Shown here piece after piece: positions 19,434-28,227 of a stretch of DNA of 64,000 bases (position 1 is its first letter; each line of letters opens with the position of its first letter). The notes beneath the pieces are model-generated. The model had not been told where the DNA came from. It worked only from the letters and a program-made list of their open reading frames with translations, and did no database searches. Location of the stretch: assembly GCA_041910015.1 (NCBI GenBank), contig JAYRRR010000012.1:1-64000 (forward strand), written 5' to 3'. Source of the DNA: RPQJ01 sp041910015. GTDB lineage: Bacteria > Pseudomonadota > Gammaproteobacteria > Steroidobacterales > Steroidobacteraceae. The translations under genes and the position numbers were made by a program.

Positions 19434-20669
19434 ATGAGTGCTGTACAGCAGGACTGGGTCCGGCGTCTGAACTATCTTGGCTCCGCAGTCGGCGGCGCGC
19501 AGCGCCTCGTGAGCCTCGATGCCGGAGAGCTCATGGCGCAGGCGCGCGAGAGCACCGGGCTCGAGGACTTCGGAGAGCCGGGCTGGGAGGAGCCCTTCCG
19601 CCGCCTGGTCGCCTCGCTGGAAATGGACGTGCCGCTGCACACCCTCGGGCGCCTGATGACGCGTGCCGATCTCCTGCGTGCGCTCAGGAACCGCCTGCTC
19701 GTCGCCGAGGCGTATCGGCAGACGCCGGCGATCGCCGATGCGCGCATCACTGCACCCCTGCTCATCGCCGGCCAGGGCCGCACCGGCACCTCGATCCTCT
19801 TCGAGCTGCTGGCGCTCGATGAGCAGAATCGCGCGCCACTTGCCTGGGAGGCGGCGAGCCCCGTGCAGCCGCCCGTGGACGCACTCACCGATGGCATCGG
19901 CCGCGGCGAGATTGCGCAGACGGTGAACGAGTTCTGGGCCGACATCCAGCCGCTCATCAAGGTCGCGCACGAGCACCGCTGGGATCTGCCGGTCGAGTGC
20001 ATCCGCTTCATGGACGCCGAATTCACTTCCGACTGGTGGGCGATGCTCTATGCGGCCTGGGGCTGGCTGCGCTGGCGGAGCGAACACCGCACGGATGCCG
20101 CGTATCGCTGGCACGCAAGGATCCTGCGCCTGCTGCAGCACGGGGCGCCCGCAGGCAGGCGCTGGCTCCTGAAGTCACCGGCGCACATCGGCGCGCTCGA
20201 CCTGCTGCTTGCGCAGTATCCGGATCTGCGCATCATCCACACCCATCGCGACCCGGTGAGATCCGTGCCCTCGACGGTGAGCCTCTCGGCTCTCATGCGC
20301 AGCAGCCGCGCAAACGGCATCGATGCCGGCATGGTCGCGCAGTTGGTGGTGATGGGTTATTCCGCGAGCCTGCGCAAGGTGATCGACGAGCGCGCGAGCG
20401 GCACGGTGCCCGCCGGCCAGATCGTCGATGTGCACTTCCAGGATCTGCTGCAAGATCCCGTAACCGCCGTCGAGCGCATCTATGGAGCCTTCGCACTCGA
20501 GTTCCGCGGGAGCTTCGCCGATGCGATCCGGGACTATCTGCGCCGCAAGCCTCGCGACCACTTCGGCAAGCATCGCTACCGGGCCGAGGACTATGGCCTC
20601 ACGAACGAGGGCATTCGCGAGGCCTTCAGCTTCTACACCGAGCACTATCGGATCGCTCTGGAGGAGTGA
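19434..20669 (+). CDS. Sulfotransferase family protein
   Basis: This 411-residue enzyme would transfer sulfate from PAPS to a hydroxyl or amine. The PAPS-binding loop is GQGRTGTS (113-120), the Sulfotransfer_3-type motif. A second PAPS contact is likely in IIHTHRDPVRSVPS, with the conserved Arg and Ser. Most of the protein is helical, as in the family of bacterial and sterol or lipid sulfotransferases. ATG 19434 has GGAG six bases upstream; an earlier ATG at 19422 overlaps that site. A cupin gene follows three bases after the stop, so the two are translationally linked. Confidence 0.88.
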   Translation: MSAVQQDWVRRLNYLGSAVGGAQRLVSLDAGELMAQARESTGLEDFGEPGWEEPFRRLVASLEMDVPLHTLGRLMTRADLLRALRNRLLVAEAYRQTPAIADARITAPLLIAGQGRTGTSILFELLALDEQNRAPLAWEAASPVQPPVDALTDGIGRGEIAQTVNEFWADIQPLIKVAHEHRWDLPVECIRFMDAEFTSDWWAMLYAAWGWLRWRSEHRTDAAYRWHARILRLLQHGAPAGRRWLLKSPAHIGALDLLLAQYPDLRIIHTHRDPVRSVPSTVSLSALMRSSRANGIDAGMVAQLVVMGYSASLRKVIDERASGTVPAGQIVDVHFQDLLQDPVTAVERIYGAFALEFRGSFADAIRDYLRRKPRDHFGKHRYRAEDYGLTNEGIREAFSFYTEHYRIALEE

Positions 20670-20672
20670 GTC

Positions 20673-21188
20673 ATGAGGATGCGCTGCGTGGTGACCGGCA
20701 TCGACGCGAAGGGCAAGGCAGTGTTTCTGAGTGACGGAGAAGCCCGCGACCGGCTGGTGATGGGCAGCTTCGAGATGGGGGATGCCTGGTCCACCGCTGG
20801 CGCGCTCTCCGTCGGCCCGGGCGTGGACAGCCGCAGTGCCTGGAAAGCCGCCGCGCTCCCCCCGCCCGGCGGCACGGTGCTGCGCTGTGCAGTGATCCCT
20901 CCGGCTGCCGTGCAGGAAGCGGAACTGCGCCAGGCGACATCCGTCGCGGCGGCCGGAGATTTTCACGTCGAGGGCGACGACCCGACCATGCACGCTACCG
21001 ATACGGTGGACTTCGGCTTCGTGCTCGCGGGCGAAGTGGGGCTCGAACTCGACGAGGGCGCCATCACCTGGCTGAAGCCCGGTGACTGCTTCGTGCAGCA
21101 GGGCACGCGTCATGCGTGGCGCAATCGGGGCAACCTGCCGGCGGTGATCGGCGTGGTGATGGTGGGTGCGCAGCGCAGGAGCGGGTAG
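20673..21188 (+). CDS. Cupin-domain protein
   Basis: This is a 171-residue cytoplasmic protein with one cupin in its second half: TDTVDFGFVLAGEVGLELDEG, then LKPGDCFVQQGTRHAWRNRG. The histidine and glycine positions fit metal-binding cupins of the 2,4-dihydroxyacetophenone/quercetin dioxygenase-like type, although one expected histidine is replaced. It starts three bases after the sulfotransferase stop, with its ribosome site inside that gene (GGAGGAG), so it is the second gene of that operon. Its function with the sulfotransferase is unknown. Confidence 0.82.
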   Translation: MRMRCVVTGIDAKGKAVFLSDGEARDRLVMGSFEMGDAWSTAGALSVGPGVDSRSAWKAAALPPPGGTVLRCAVIPPAAVQEAELRQATSVAAAGDFHVEGDDPTMHATDTVDFGFVLAGEVGLELDEGAITWLKPGDCFVQQGTRHAWRNRGNLPAVIGVVMVGAQRRSG

Positions 21189-21430
21189 GCGGAGCGGCGG
21201 CTCCCCGGAGCCCCTTTCGGCGAGGATTGCGCTTCTTCCCGAAGCCCTCGTGCGCGAGCACGCGGTGTGACCCGGCGTCGCGGTGCGCCTGGCGAGCGAG
21301 GGCGAGGCGTTTCACGACAGACGCGCTACACTGCGCAGCGAACGCAGCCCGGGGGAGCCCGTGTCGTGGCTGGACCCGGTCCAGGCGTCACCGTGAAGTC
21401 GAATGGCGTCGTCTGCGGGGGGTCGTGTTC

Positions 21431-22672
21431 ATGCGCAAGTCGTCATCGGGTTTCGTGCTCGTGCCGCTGCTGTGCATTGCGCAGCCGGCGTTCGCCCTTC
21501 AGTGCTCCAGCCCGACGCTCAAGGGCGCGTCCGGTGTCATCGGTAACAAGCACAGCTACAAGGTCACCGGCGACTGCAGTTACAGCTGGTCCGAGACCGA
21601 GAGCAGCCTCGGCAGCTCGACCACCAAGAACTACGGGCTTGCCTTCGCGTACGTAGGCAGCGCGAGCTGGGATCGGCAGACCGGCGAGGCGACGGAGAAG
21701 CTCACGCTCACCGGGGACTCGACCGGCAAGCGGTACGCGAGCGCCATCTGCACGCAAGACCCCTTCCTCAAGGACCCCCCCGGCGGCGCCGCCAAGTGCG
21801 GTGCGATCAAGGTGCAGGCCGAGGTCAAGGCGGGCGGCATCTACAAGCTGTTGCTCAACGAGGAGTTCTGGGCGTCGAAGCAGCTCTCGCTCGCGGAAGC
21901 TCAGGCACTCTCGGCGCTGCCACCGCCGAGCCAGCCGCCGCCCCCCGGGAAGCCGAAGGCCGAACCCGTTGCGGCGGGCTCGATGTCGCAGGATGCCCAG
22001 GTCGGTGATGCTGCCTCGGTGCGCGGCATCGGCACAACCGGGGTGGTGCGCGCGGAGCAGCCGCCCCAGGACGTGGCGGGACGCGCCGTCGTCATCGAGC
22101 AGATGCAGCGCGGGGCGGGCAGTGCCCGTCAGATACCGGTCGAATCGCGTTCCGTGACGGAGCCGCTCGCCAGCAGCGACGGGCAGCGCGTCGCGAATGC
22201 CGCAGCCGGCATGGCCCGTGCAACCCAGATGGAGCTCGAGGCGGAAGCGCTGGTATCCGCCGGCACGTTCGAGCTGAACGCTGGCCAGGCCCGCGTCCAG
22301 CAGATGTCGGGCTTCGGCGGCGGATGGAGCGGCAATGCGCAATTGTTCTGGAGCGGCGGCGCACCAGGCGCCGTGCTCGACCTGCTGATCGAGGTACCGG
22401 CCGCGTCGAAGTATGCGCTGGAGATCTATATGACGCGGGCGCCCGACTTTGGCCAGGTGAGCTTCGAGGTGGACCAGAAGAAGAGCGAGGTCACCTTCGA
22501 CGGCATGGCGCCGCAGGTGATGACGAGTGGCCCGATCCAGCTCGGTACCTTCCCGCTCCAGGCCGGCAAGCGGCGCGTCAGCCTGATGATCATCGGCAAG
22601 TACGGCCAGTCGACCAACTACTACGTCGGTATCGACAAGCTGCGCCTGTATCCGGCGGGGCCGATCGACTGA
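21431..22672 (+). CDS. Unrecognised exported protein with C-terminal carbohydrate-binding-like domain
   Basis: This is a 413-residue protein with a signal peptide (ends near AFA|LQC). Residues 25-155 are a Ser/Thr/Gly-rich region with four Cys. A Pro-rich linker (PPPSQPPPPG) and a helical stretch follow. The last 145 residues look like a jelly-roll binding domain: GGWSGNAQLFW, GAVLDLLIEVPAASKYALEIYMT, and YYVGIDKLRLYP. Its pattern is like the beta-sandwich modules attached to bacterial glycosidases. I do not recognise the whole protein. An in-frame GTG lies two codons upstream. The 242 bases before it hold no gene. Confidence 0.65.
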   Translation: MRKSSSGFVLVPLLCIAQPAFALQCSSPTLKGASGVIGNKHSYKVTGDCSYSWSETESSLGSSTTKNYGLAFAYVGSASWDRQTGEATEKLTLTGDSTGKRYASAICTQDPFLKDPPGGAAKCGAIKVQAEVKAGGIYKLLLNEEFWASKQLSLAEAQALSALPPPSQPPPPGKPKAEPVAAGSMSQDAQVGDAASVRGIGTTGVVRAEQPPQDVAGRAVVIEQMQRGAGSARQIPVESRSVTEPLASSDGQRVANAAAGMARATQMELEAEALVSAGTFELNAGQARVQQMSGFGGGWSGNAQLFWSGGAPGAVLDLLIEVPAASKYALEIYMTRAPDFGQVSFEVDQKKSEVTFDGMAPQVMTSGPIQLGTFPLQAGKRRVSLMIIGKYGQSTNYYVGIDKLRLYPAGPID

Positions 22673-22785
22673 GTCTCGCGGCACCTCTGGCGTTGGACGC
22701 ACCCACTGACTCGCCAGTGACTCCGGGCGGGAAGGCGGGCGCGACGACGGCGGCGCCGCCCGCTGACGCACACGGGAGAACCATC

Positions 22786-23418
22786 ATGCACATCACCAGG
22801 ACGTTTGTGCTCGCCACCGCGCTGGCCGTCGCTGCCTGCGGCGGCGGCGAGACGCCGCCACCATCGCAGGGTGCAGCGAACGCGCCGGCCCCGATTGAAG
22901 CCGCCCCCGCGCCCGCGAGCGAGGAGGGCATCACCGCGCGCGCGATGCTCGATGCGGCCCTCGCCGAGGCGCGCAAGTGGCAGCCCGACGCCGAACTCGT
23001 CACCGTGACAACAAGCCTCGCCGAGGGGCCGCGCCACGGTTTCTGGTTCTACGACGTGCAGTCGCGCGCGCAAGGCACCTGCACCCGCGTCCGCGCGCTC
23101 GCCAACGGCGGTGTCACCAACGTGGGTGCGGGCGAGCAGTGCGTGCTGATGAAGCCGGTGTCGCTGGAGTTCGTCGACAGCCCGGCGGCATGGGAAGCGG
23201 CGCGTGCGGCGGGCTTCGACCCCGGCGACTCGGCCCAATTCGGACTGCGCTTCCAGCGTGACGAAGCGCTGCAAGCGCCGCGCGAGTGCTGGGTGCTGTG
23301 GTCCGACGCGGACGGCGACGGGGCCTCGGGCGCAATCCGTGGCTGGTGCGTGGACCCGGCAACCGGTCAGTTCGTCGCGCGGCTATCGGGCAAGGGCCGG
23401 ACCGAGCCGCTGCAGTGA
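22786..23418 (+). CDS. Unrecognised lipoprotein
   Basis: This 210-residue protein has a clear lipobox (Val-Ala-Ala-Cys, Cys20), a Gly/Pro/Ala spacer and a compact domain of about 150 residues. That domain contains FWFYDVQSRAQGTCTRVRAL, a second Cys in GEQCVLM and a third and fourth in ECWVLW and GWCVDP, so disulfides are likely. GGGAGAA precedes the ATG. It is on the same strand as the preceding exported protein, 113 bases downstream, and may be expressed with it. No family assigned. Confidence 0.6.
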   Translation: MHITRTFVLATALAVAACGGGETPPPSQGAANAPAPIEAAPAPASEEGITARAMLDAALAEARKWQPDAELVTVTTSLAEGPRHGFWFYDVQSRAQGTCTRVRALANGGVTNVGAGEQCVLMKPVSLEFVDSPAAWEAARAAGFDPGDSAQFGLRFQRDEALQAPRECWVLWSDADGDGASGAIRGWCVDPATGQFVARLSGKGRTEPLQ

Positions 23419-23629
23419 TTGTCGCGGCGGCGGTGGCAAAGAGGAAGCGCGCAACCGGAGGCAGGAAGAGCGCGGGTCATGCGACGGCGCTCCCGAACCG
23501 GCGGGGGGCGCCGGCCGGTGCCGATGCACAGGTCTTGCACATGTGCGACTGGACGGGCTACATCGCGCAATCCACGGCGTCCGGCTTCGAGGCTCGCACC
23601 GGTATGGTCGCCTGAATCAGAGCGCTGCC

Positions 23630-24325
23630 ATGACCAGAACGACACGCTCCATCCTCGCCGCCGTGTGCGTGTTCACGCTCGGCGTGCTGCCACATCCGTT
23701 GAACCAGCAGGCCGCCCTGGCCTTCGCGCCCACTCCGGCAGAAGCCTGCTGCATGGCAGTTGTCAACCGCGAAGATGCAGCAATATGCGGCGAGACGCTG
23801 CCGTCTGCGCACGAATGCAGGAGAATTCTCGAGAACATGAGCGCCGCTGCTGCGCGACACTGGGAGAGCATCGATGCCGCGTCTGAACGGGCGGGAAAGA
23901 CCGAGGCACAGGTTCGCAATGCAAGGGCCGATGACATGGGGGGCCGACTCTCAAACATCCCTGTCTATGCGGGGATTGCCATTCTGGTGCTTGCATTCGC
24001 CTATGCGTTCTCATTCCTGAACAGAACAAGACTCAGGGGAATCCTCACTGCTGCAATTTTTCTTCTCAACCTGATGGGTTGTATTGCAGTCGTGCTGTAC
24101 GTCAGCATCGTGCTTCTATGTAGAATCGGCGATGGCTGTGCCACGACCAACCTTCTGCTGGTTTACGTCGCCCTATCGATCCCGGTTGGACTGATATTGT
24201 TGCCGGCAATTTTCATCACGTACTTGCGATCAGCAAGTCAGGCGAAAATGAGCCTGGGGATGTTGCTGTTCAATGTGCTCTCACTGGCCACAATCTTCAT
24301 CTTCAAAATTGGCACGTCTGTCTGA
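23630..24325 (+). CDS. Unrecognised membrane protein, AT-rich for this genome
   Basis: This is a 231-residue protein with a signal-like hydrophobic N-terminus (8-20). A periplasm-type region of about 75 residues with Cys40, 41, 53 and 63 follows, then four predicted membrane helices at about 110-130, 136-164, 174-198 and 207-226. Bases 24001-24120 are 47 % G+C by count, against about 66 % around it, and codons such as ATA, TTG and AAA are frequent. That suggests recent acquisition. There is no recognisable domain. A strong hairpin follows the stop. Confidence 0.6.
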   Translation: MTRTTRSILAAVCVFTLGVLPHPLNQQAALAFAPTPAEACCMAVVNREDAAICGETLPSAHECRRILENMSAAAARHWESIDAASERAGKTEAQVRNARADDMGGRLSNIPVYAGIAILVLAFAYAFSFLNRTRLRGILTAAIFLLNLMGCIAVVLYVSIVLLCRIGDGCATTNLLLVYVALSIPVGLILLPAIFITYLRSASQAKMSLGMLLFNVLSLATIFIFKIGTSV

Positions 24326-24340
24326 CCCTTCCCCTCGTGC

Positions 24341-24371
24341 GAGCGCCCCGGCAAGGCTTGCCGGAGCGCTC
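24341..24371. promoter_or_regulatory. Near-perfect palindrome upstream of TetR gene (operator or terminator)
   Basis: GAGCGC, one unpaired base pair, CCGGCAAG, a central G, then CTTGCCGG and GCGCTC form a 15-bp stem with one mismatch. It sits between the membrane-protein stop and the TetR start (38 bases away). That suits a terminator of the former or an autoregulatory operator of the latter. No T-run follows. Confidence 0.5.
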
Positions 24372-24409
24372 CCGGATCACGTGCGCGGCGAACTTCCGGC
24401 GAGCGCCGC

Positions 24410-25147
24410 ATGAAGCGCGCGACTCGAAGCGCCGCGGACTCCGCGCCGCCGCTGCCACGCAAGTCTCCCCGCCAGCACCGCTCACGCGCGACCGTCGAGT
24501 TCATACTCGAGGCGGCACGCCGCATTCTCTACGCGAAGGGCGTCAAGGCGATCACGACCCGTCGCGTCGCGGAGCAGTCCGGTGTCGCCGTCGGGTCACT
24601 GTACCAGTACTTTCCGAATCGGGAGGCGATCGTCGCGCGGCTGGCCGAAGACGAGGCACAGCGCGAGTCGCAGGCGCTGCACCGGTACATCAGCTCGCGG
24701 CGTCAGTTGCCACTGACGCAGTATCTCGATGCGATGGTGGCACATGCCATACAGTCCGAGCGGCGCATGCTTGACTTCGGTGGTGAGTTCTACCAGCGCT
24801 ACACGCAGCATTTCCAGGTAGGCCGCAGGATCAGCCACGCGCGCAGCGGCGACATCCTCGACGTCGAGACGATCACGCACGACACCCTGCGTTCCTTCGA
24901 CCTGCATGCCACCCAGATCGGCGAACCGGACAAGCCGCTCGCGGCCTATCTGCTCGCACGTGGCCTGCCCACGATGCTCGGCGTGCTGGTGGCCGAACGT
25001 CCGGAGCTCCTCGGGTCCGAGCGGCTCGCGGCCATCATGGCTCGCGTCGCGGCGGCGATCGTCGATGCGCGGCCGGCGGGGCGGGCACGGACCGCGAATG
25101 CGAACAGTCGTCGTCGACAGGAAGCGAGGGCTGCGGGAACGCGGTGA
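24410..25147 (+). CDS. TetR-family transcriptional regulator
   Basis: This 245-residue repressor-type protein has an N-terminal helix-turn-helix: TVEFILEAARRIL, then ITTRRVAEQSGVAVGSLYQYFPNREAIV at about 45-72. Its larger helical C-terminal ligand pocket is not conserved in sequence. It lies directly upstream of, and in the same direction as, the acyl-CoA ligase / acyl-CoA dehydrogenase / aldolase run, separated by 66 bases. It is therefore the likely local regulator. In actinobacteria the equivalent steroid genes are under TetR proteins (KstR, KstR2) that respond to CoA thioesters. Whether this is a functional counterpart is inference. Confidence 0.88.
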   Translation: MKRATRSAADSAPPLPRKSPRQHRSRATVEFILEAARRILYAKGVKAITTRRVAEQSGVAVGSLYQYFPNREAIVARLAEDEAQRESQALHRYISSRRQLPLTQYLDAMVAHAIQSERRMLDFGGEFYQRYTQHFQVGRRISHARSGDILDVETITHDTLRSFDLHATQIGEPDKPLAAYLLARGLPTMLGVLVAERPELLGSERLAAIMARVAAAIVDARPAGRARTANANSRRRQEARAAGTR

Positions 25148-25213
25148 AACCCGGCGCGCCGGGCGATCGAATGCGAATAGTCGCGGCCCGTGCTGACCTC
25201 GTACAGTCGGGCG

Positions 25214-27031
25214 ATGGACGCGAATCCCGCCGTTCCCCGCGATGTCACGATGCAGCGCCTGATGCGCGGCTTCGCTCTGGTCGCGAACTACCGCCGCGAC
25301 CAGGATTACACCGTTGCCGACCGCATCGAAGAGCGGGCCCGGGACGCGCGGAACAGGCCGTTCATCATTTTCGAGGGGCGCACCGTCACCTTCGGCGACA
25401 TGAACGCGCTCGCCAACCGGGTCGCCCGCGCGGCGCTTGCGGCGGGGCTGAAGCGTGGCGACGTGGTCGCGCTCATGATGCACAACCGACCCGAGTTTCC
25501 GATGGTGTGGCTCGGTCTCGCCAAGGTCGGCATCATCACCGCACTGCTGAACACCGAAGCGCGGGACCGCGTGCTGAAGCACGCTCTCGGCCAGACGCGC
25601 GCGTGCGCGCTGATCTTCGGTTCGGAGTGCGCGGAGAATGTCGCGACGCTCACGCCGGCGGATCGCCCCGGGATCCTCCTCGAGTCGTTGCATCCCGACG
25701 CGGCGGGCCGTTCTCCCGGGCTGGTGGAGGCGCTCAGTCTCGAGACGGCCATGGCGGCGACGAGCCCGGAGAACCCGGACCGCGCCCTGCGCACCGGAAT
25801 CGTCTTCGGCGATCCGCTCTACTACGTCTTCACCTCCGGAACCACCGGGATGCCCAAAGCCGGTGTGATGAGTCACGTGCGCTTCGTCAATGCCGGCGAG
25901 GTGGTCGGCGGGATCTGGCAACTCGGATCGGAGGACGTGCTCTACAACGTGCTGCCGCTGTTCCACGGTGCAGGTGGCATGGTGGTGATCTCGGCCGCGC
26001 TGCGCTTCGCCGTGCCCGTCGTACTCCGCCGCAAGCTGAGCGTCAGCGAATTCTGGAACGACATCCGCCGCCACAAGGTGACGGCGATGTACTACGTCGG
26101 CGAAATCTGTCGCTATATCGCCAACCAGCCGCCGCGAGCGGATGATCGCGACCACACGCTGCGCAAGCTCGGTGGTGCTGGCATGCGGCCGGATGTCTGG
26201 AAGCAGTTCCTCGAGCGCTTTGGTGTGGAGATGGTGCTCGAGGGCCTCGGTGCGACCGAGGCGAACTACGGCATCACCAATGTCGACAACCGGATCGGCT
26301 CGGTGGGGCGGTTGCCTTACCCGCAAGCGAGCAATATCCGCGTGTTGCGCTACGACACGGAGAAGGGTGACTACGTGCGCACGCCGGAAGGCGCCTGTGT
26401 GCCCGCGAGGGCGGGCGAGGTCGGTGAACTCGTCGCCGAGGTGCTCGACGGGCCGGGCGTCGCCGGCATGTACGAGGGCTACACGTCGGCGGAAGCGACC
26501 GAGGCCAAGCTGCTGCGCAACGTGTTCAAACCCGGTGATCGCTGGGTGCGCTCGGGGGACCTCGTGCGCTTCGACGAGGACGACTATTTCTACTTCGTCG
26601 ATCGTCTCGGTGACACGTTCCGCTGGCGTGGGCACAACGTCTCGACCGAGGAGGTCGCGGAAGTACTCGCAACGTTCCCGGGTCCTGCGAGCACCAACGT
26701 GTACGGTGTGCGCGTCGCGGGCGAGGAGGGGCGCGCCGGCATGGTCTCGCTGACCTACCCCGATCCGTCGCAGTTCGACCCGGCTGCCTTCCATGCATTC
26801 GCCGTGGAACGGCTCGCGACGTATGCGGTGCCGATGTTCGTCCGGGTCTCGCGCGTCGCCGATCTCACTGCCACCTTCAAGCTGCGCAAGATCGACCTGC
26901 AGCGCGATGGTTACGATCCGCGGCGCATCGACGACCCACTGTATGTTCGCGACGTGAGGGCGGGAACCTACCTGCCCTTGACCGATGCGAACCTGTCGGC
27001 GCTCCGTATCCTGCCGTTCGCTGGAGACTGA
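25214..27031 (+). CDS. FATP-type acyl-CoA ligase (candidate steroid side-chain acid:CoA ligase)
   Basis: This is a 605-residue adenylate-forming ligase with P-loop TSGTTGMPK (207-215). The family core continues through VLEGLGATEANYG and WVRSGDLVRFDEDDYFYFVDRLGDTFRWRGHNVSTEEV. The FRWRGHNVS form marks the FATP/very-long-chain branch, which includes mycobacterial FadD6, FadD17 and FadD19. It activates a carboxylic acid to its CoA thioester using ATP. It starts the operon of five side-chain-degradation genes, so a steroid side-chain acid is a reasonable substrate. An in-frame GTG at 25190 is an alternative start. Confidence 0.88.
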   Translation: MDANPAVPRDVTMQRLMRGFALVANYRRDQDYTVADRIEERARDARNRPFIIFEGRTVTFGDMNALANRVARAALAAGLKRGDVVALMMHNRPEFPMVWLGLAKVGIITALLNTEARDRVLKHALGQTRACALIFGSECAENVATLTPADRPGILLESLHPDAAGRSPGLVEALSLETAMAATSPENPDRALRTGIVFGDPLYYVFTSGTTGMPKAGVMSHVRFVNAGEVVGGIWQLGSEDVLYNVLPLFHGAGGMVVISAALRFAVPVVLRRKLSVSEFWNDIRRHKVTAMYYVGEICRYIANQPPRADDRDHTLRKLGGAGMRPDVWKQFLERFGVEMVLEGLGATEANYGITNVDNRIGSVGRLPYPQASNIRVLRYDTEKGDYVRTPEGACVPARAGEVGELVAEVLDGPGVAGMYEGYTSAEATEAKLLRNVFKPGDRWVRSGDLVRFDEDDYFYFVDRLGDTFRWRGHNVSTEEVAEVLATFPGPASTNVYGVRVAGEEGRAGMVSLTYPDPSQFDPAAFHAFAVERLATYAVPMFVRVSRVADLTATFKLRKIDLQRDGYDPRRIDDPLYVRDVRAGTYLPLTDANLSALRILPFAGD

Positions 27032-27038
27032 AATCCCC

Positions 27039-28214
27039 ATGCACGTGGATTACACGCCCGAACAACGTGCGCTGCGCCGCGAGTTTCGCGCTTATCTCGC
27101 CCGCATCCTGACCCCCGAGGTGCGCGAGGCGCAGCGCCGCCAGCGTGAGGGCGGCGAAATATTTCGCGCCGTCGTGCGCCGCATGGGCCAGGACGGCTGG
27201 CTCACGCCGGGATGGCCGGTGGAATACGGCGGACGCGCCCTCGATCCGCTCGCGCAGAAGATCCTGCTCGAGGAAGTGTGGCTTGCCGAGGCCCCGCACC
27301 CGTTCGTCACGGTGAACACGGTCGGGCCGGCGATCATCCGCAGGGGCACCGAAGAGCAGAAGCGCAAGTTGCTGCCGCCGATCGCCCGCGGCGAACTCGT
27401 TTTCGCGGTCGGCTATACGGAGCCCTCGGCAGGTTCGGACCTCGCATCGCTCAGGACGAGGGCTGAGCGCGACGGTGACGACTACCTCATCAACGGCCAG
27501 AAGATCTTCACGAGCGGGGCCGAAGGCGCCGACTATGTCTGGCTGGCGGCGCGGACCGACCCGGATGCGCCCCAGCACAAGGGCATCACCATTTTCGTGA
27601 TGGACACGCGCCTGCCGGGGTTTTCGGTCTCGCCGATCCGGACCGTGGGCGGCTTCCGCACGAATGTCACGTACTACGAGAACGTCCGGGTGCCGGCGTC
27701 GATGATCGTCGGTGAGCTGAACGGCGGCTGGCGTGTCATCACCGAGCAGCTCAATCACGAGCGCGTCGGTCTCGCCGCGCTCGCCTACGGCGCGATGGGC
27801 AGCTTCGACCTGACCGTCGAGTGGGCACGGGCCACGCGGGCGAGCGAAGGCGGGCGCATCATCGACCGGCCCTGGGTGCAGATGGCGCTCGCCGAGGCCT
27901 ATGCGGTGCTGCAGGCCAATGCCGTGCTCGGCAATCGCGTGGCCTGGGGGATGTCGCAGCAGGACGTGCGTGGCGAGCTGGCGGGAGCCTGCAAGGTGTT
28001 CGGCACCGAGAGCTACATCAAGGTGTTGCAGCTGCTGCTCGACGTCGTGGGCGCCGCCGGCCTCGTGAAGCATGGCTCGCCGGGTGCGGCGCTGCGCGCA
28101 CGGCTCGAAAGCGAGTGGCGGATCTGCCAGATCAATACGTTTGGTGGCGGGGCGACCGAGGTGCTGCGCGACATGGTCGCGCAGATGGGGCTCGGGCTGC
28201 CACGCCAGCGCTGA
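27039..28214 (+). CDS. Acyl-CoA dehydrogenase, FadE29/ChsE2-like subunit
   Basis: This is a 391-residue flavoprotein introducing an alpha-beta double bond into an acyl-CoA. Recognisable parts are the N-terminal helical domain (GWLTPGWPVEYGG), the FAD region VGYTEPSAGSDLASLRTRA, INGQKIFTSGAEGADYVWL, and the C-terminal helical bundle. At the loop where medium-chain enzymes have catalytic Glu in EGT, this protein has GGGATEV, so the base must lie elsewhere, possibly in LNHERVG. That matches the heteromeric steroid dehydrogenases, in which two unlike subunits share active sites. The start lies seven bases after the ligase stop. Confidence 0.9.
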   Translation: MHVDYTPEQRALRREFRAYLARILTPEVREAQRRQREGGEIFRAVVRRMGQDGWLTPGWPVEYGGRALDPLAQKILLEEVWLAEAPHPFVTVNTVGPAIIRRGTEEQKRKLLPPIARGELVFAVGYTEPSAGSDLASLRTRAERDGDDYLINGQKIFTSGAEGADYVWLAARTDPDAPQHKGITIFVMDTRLPGFSVSPIRTVGGFRTNVTYYENVRVPASMIVGELNGGWRVITEQLNHERVGLAALAYGAMGSFDLTVEWARATRASEGGRIIDRPWVQMALAEAYAVLQANAVLGNRVAWGMSQQDVRGELAGACKVFGTESYIKVLQLLLDVVGAAGLVKHGSPGAALRARLESEWRICQINTFGGGATEVLRDMVAQMGLGLPRQR

Positions 28215-28227
28215 AAAGGGCAACTTC

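Noticed and set aside
25150..25163. CCCGGCGCGCCGGG palindrome between the TetR and ligase genes
   Set aside because: Perfect but made only of G and C, so fairly likely by chance in this genome. Too short to assign as terminator or operator.
24596..27040. Long minus-strand open frame opposite the TetR and ligase genes
   Set aside because: Complement of strongly supported coding sequence. No ribosome site and no recognisable domain.
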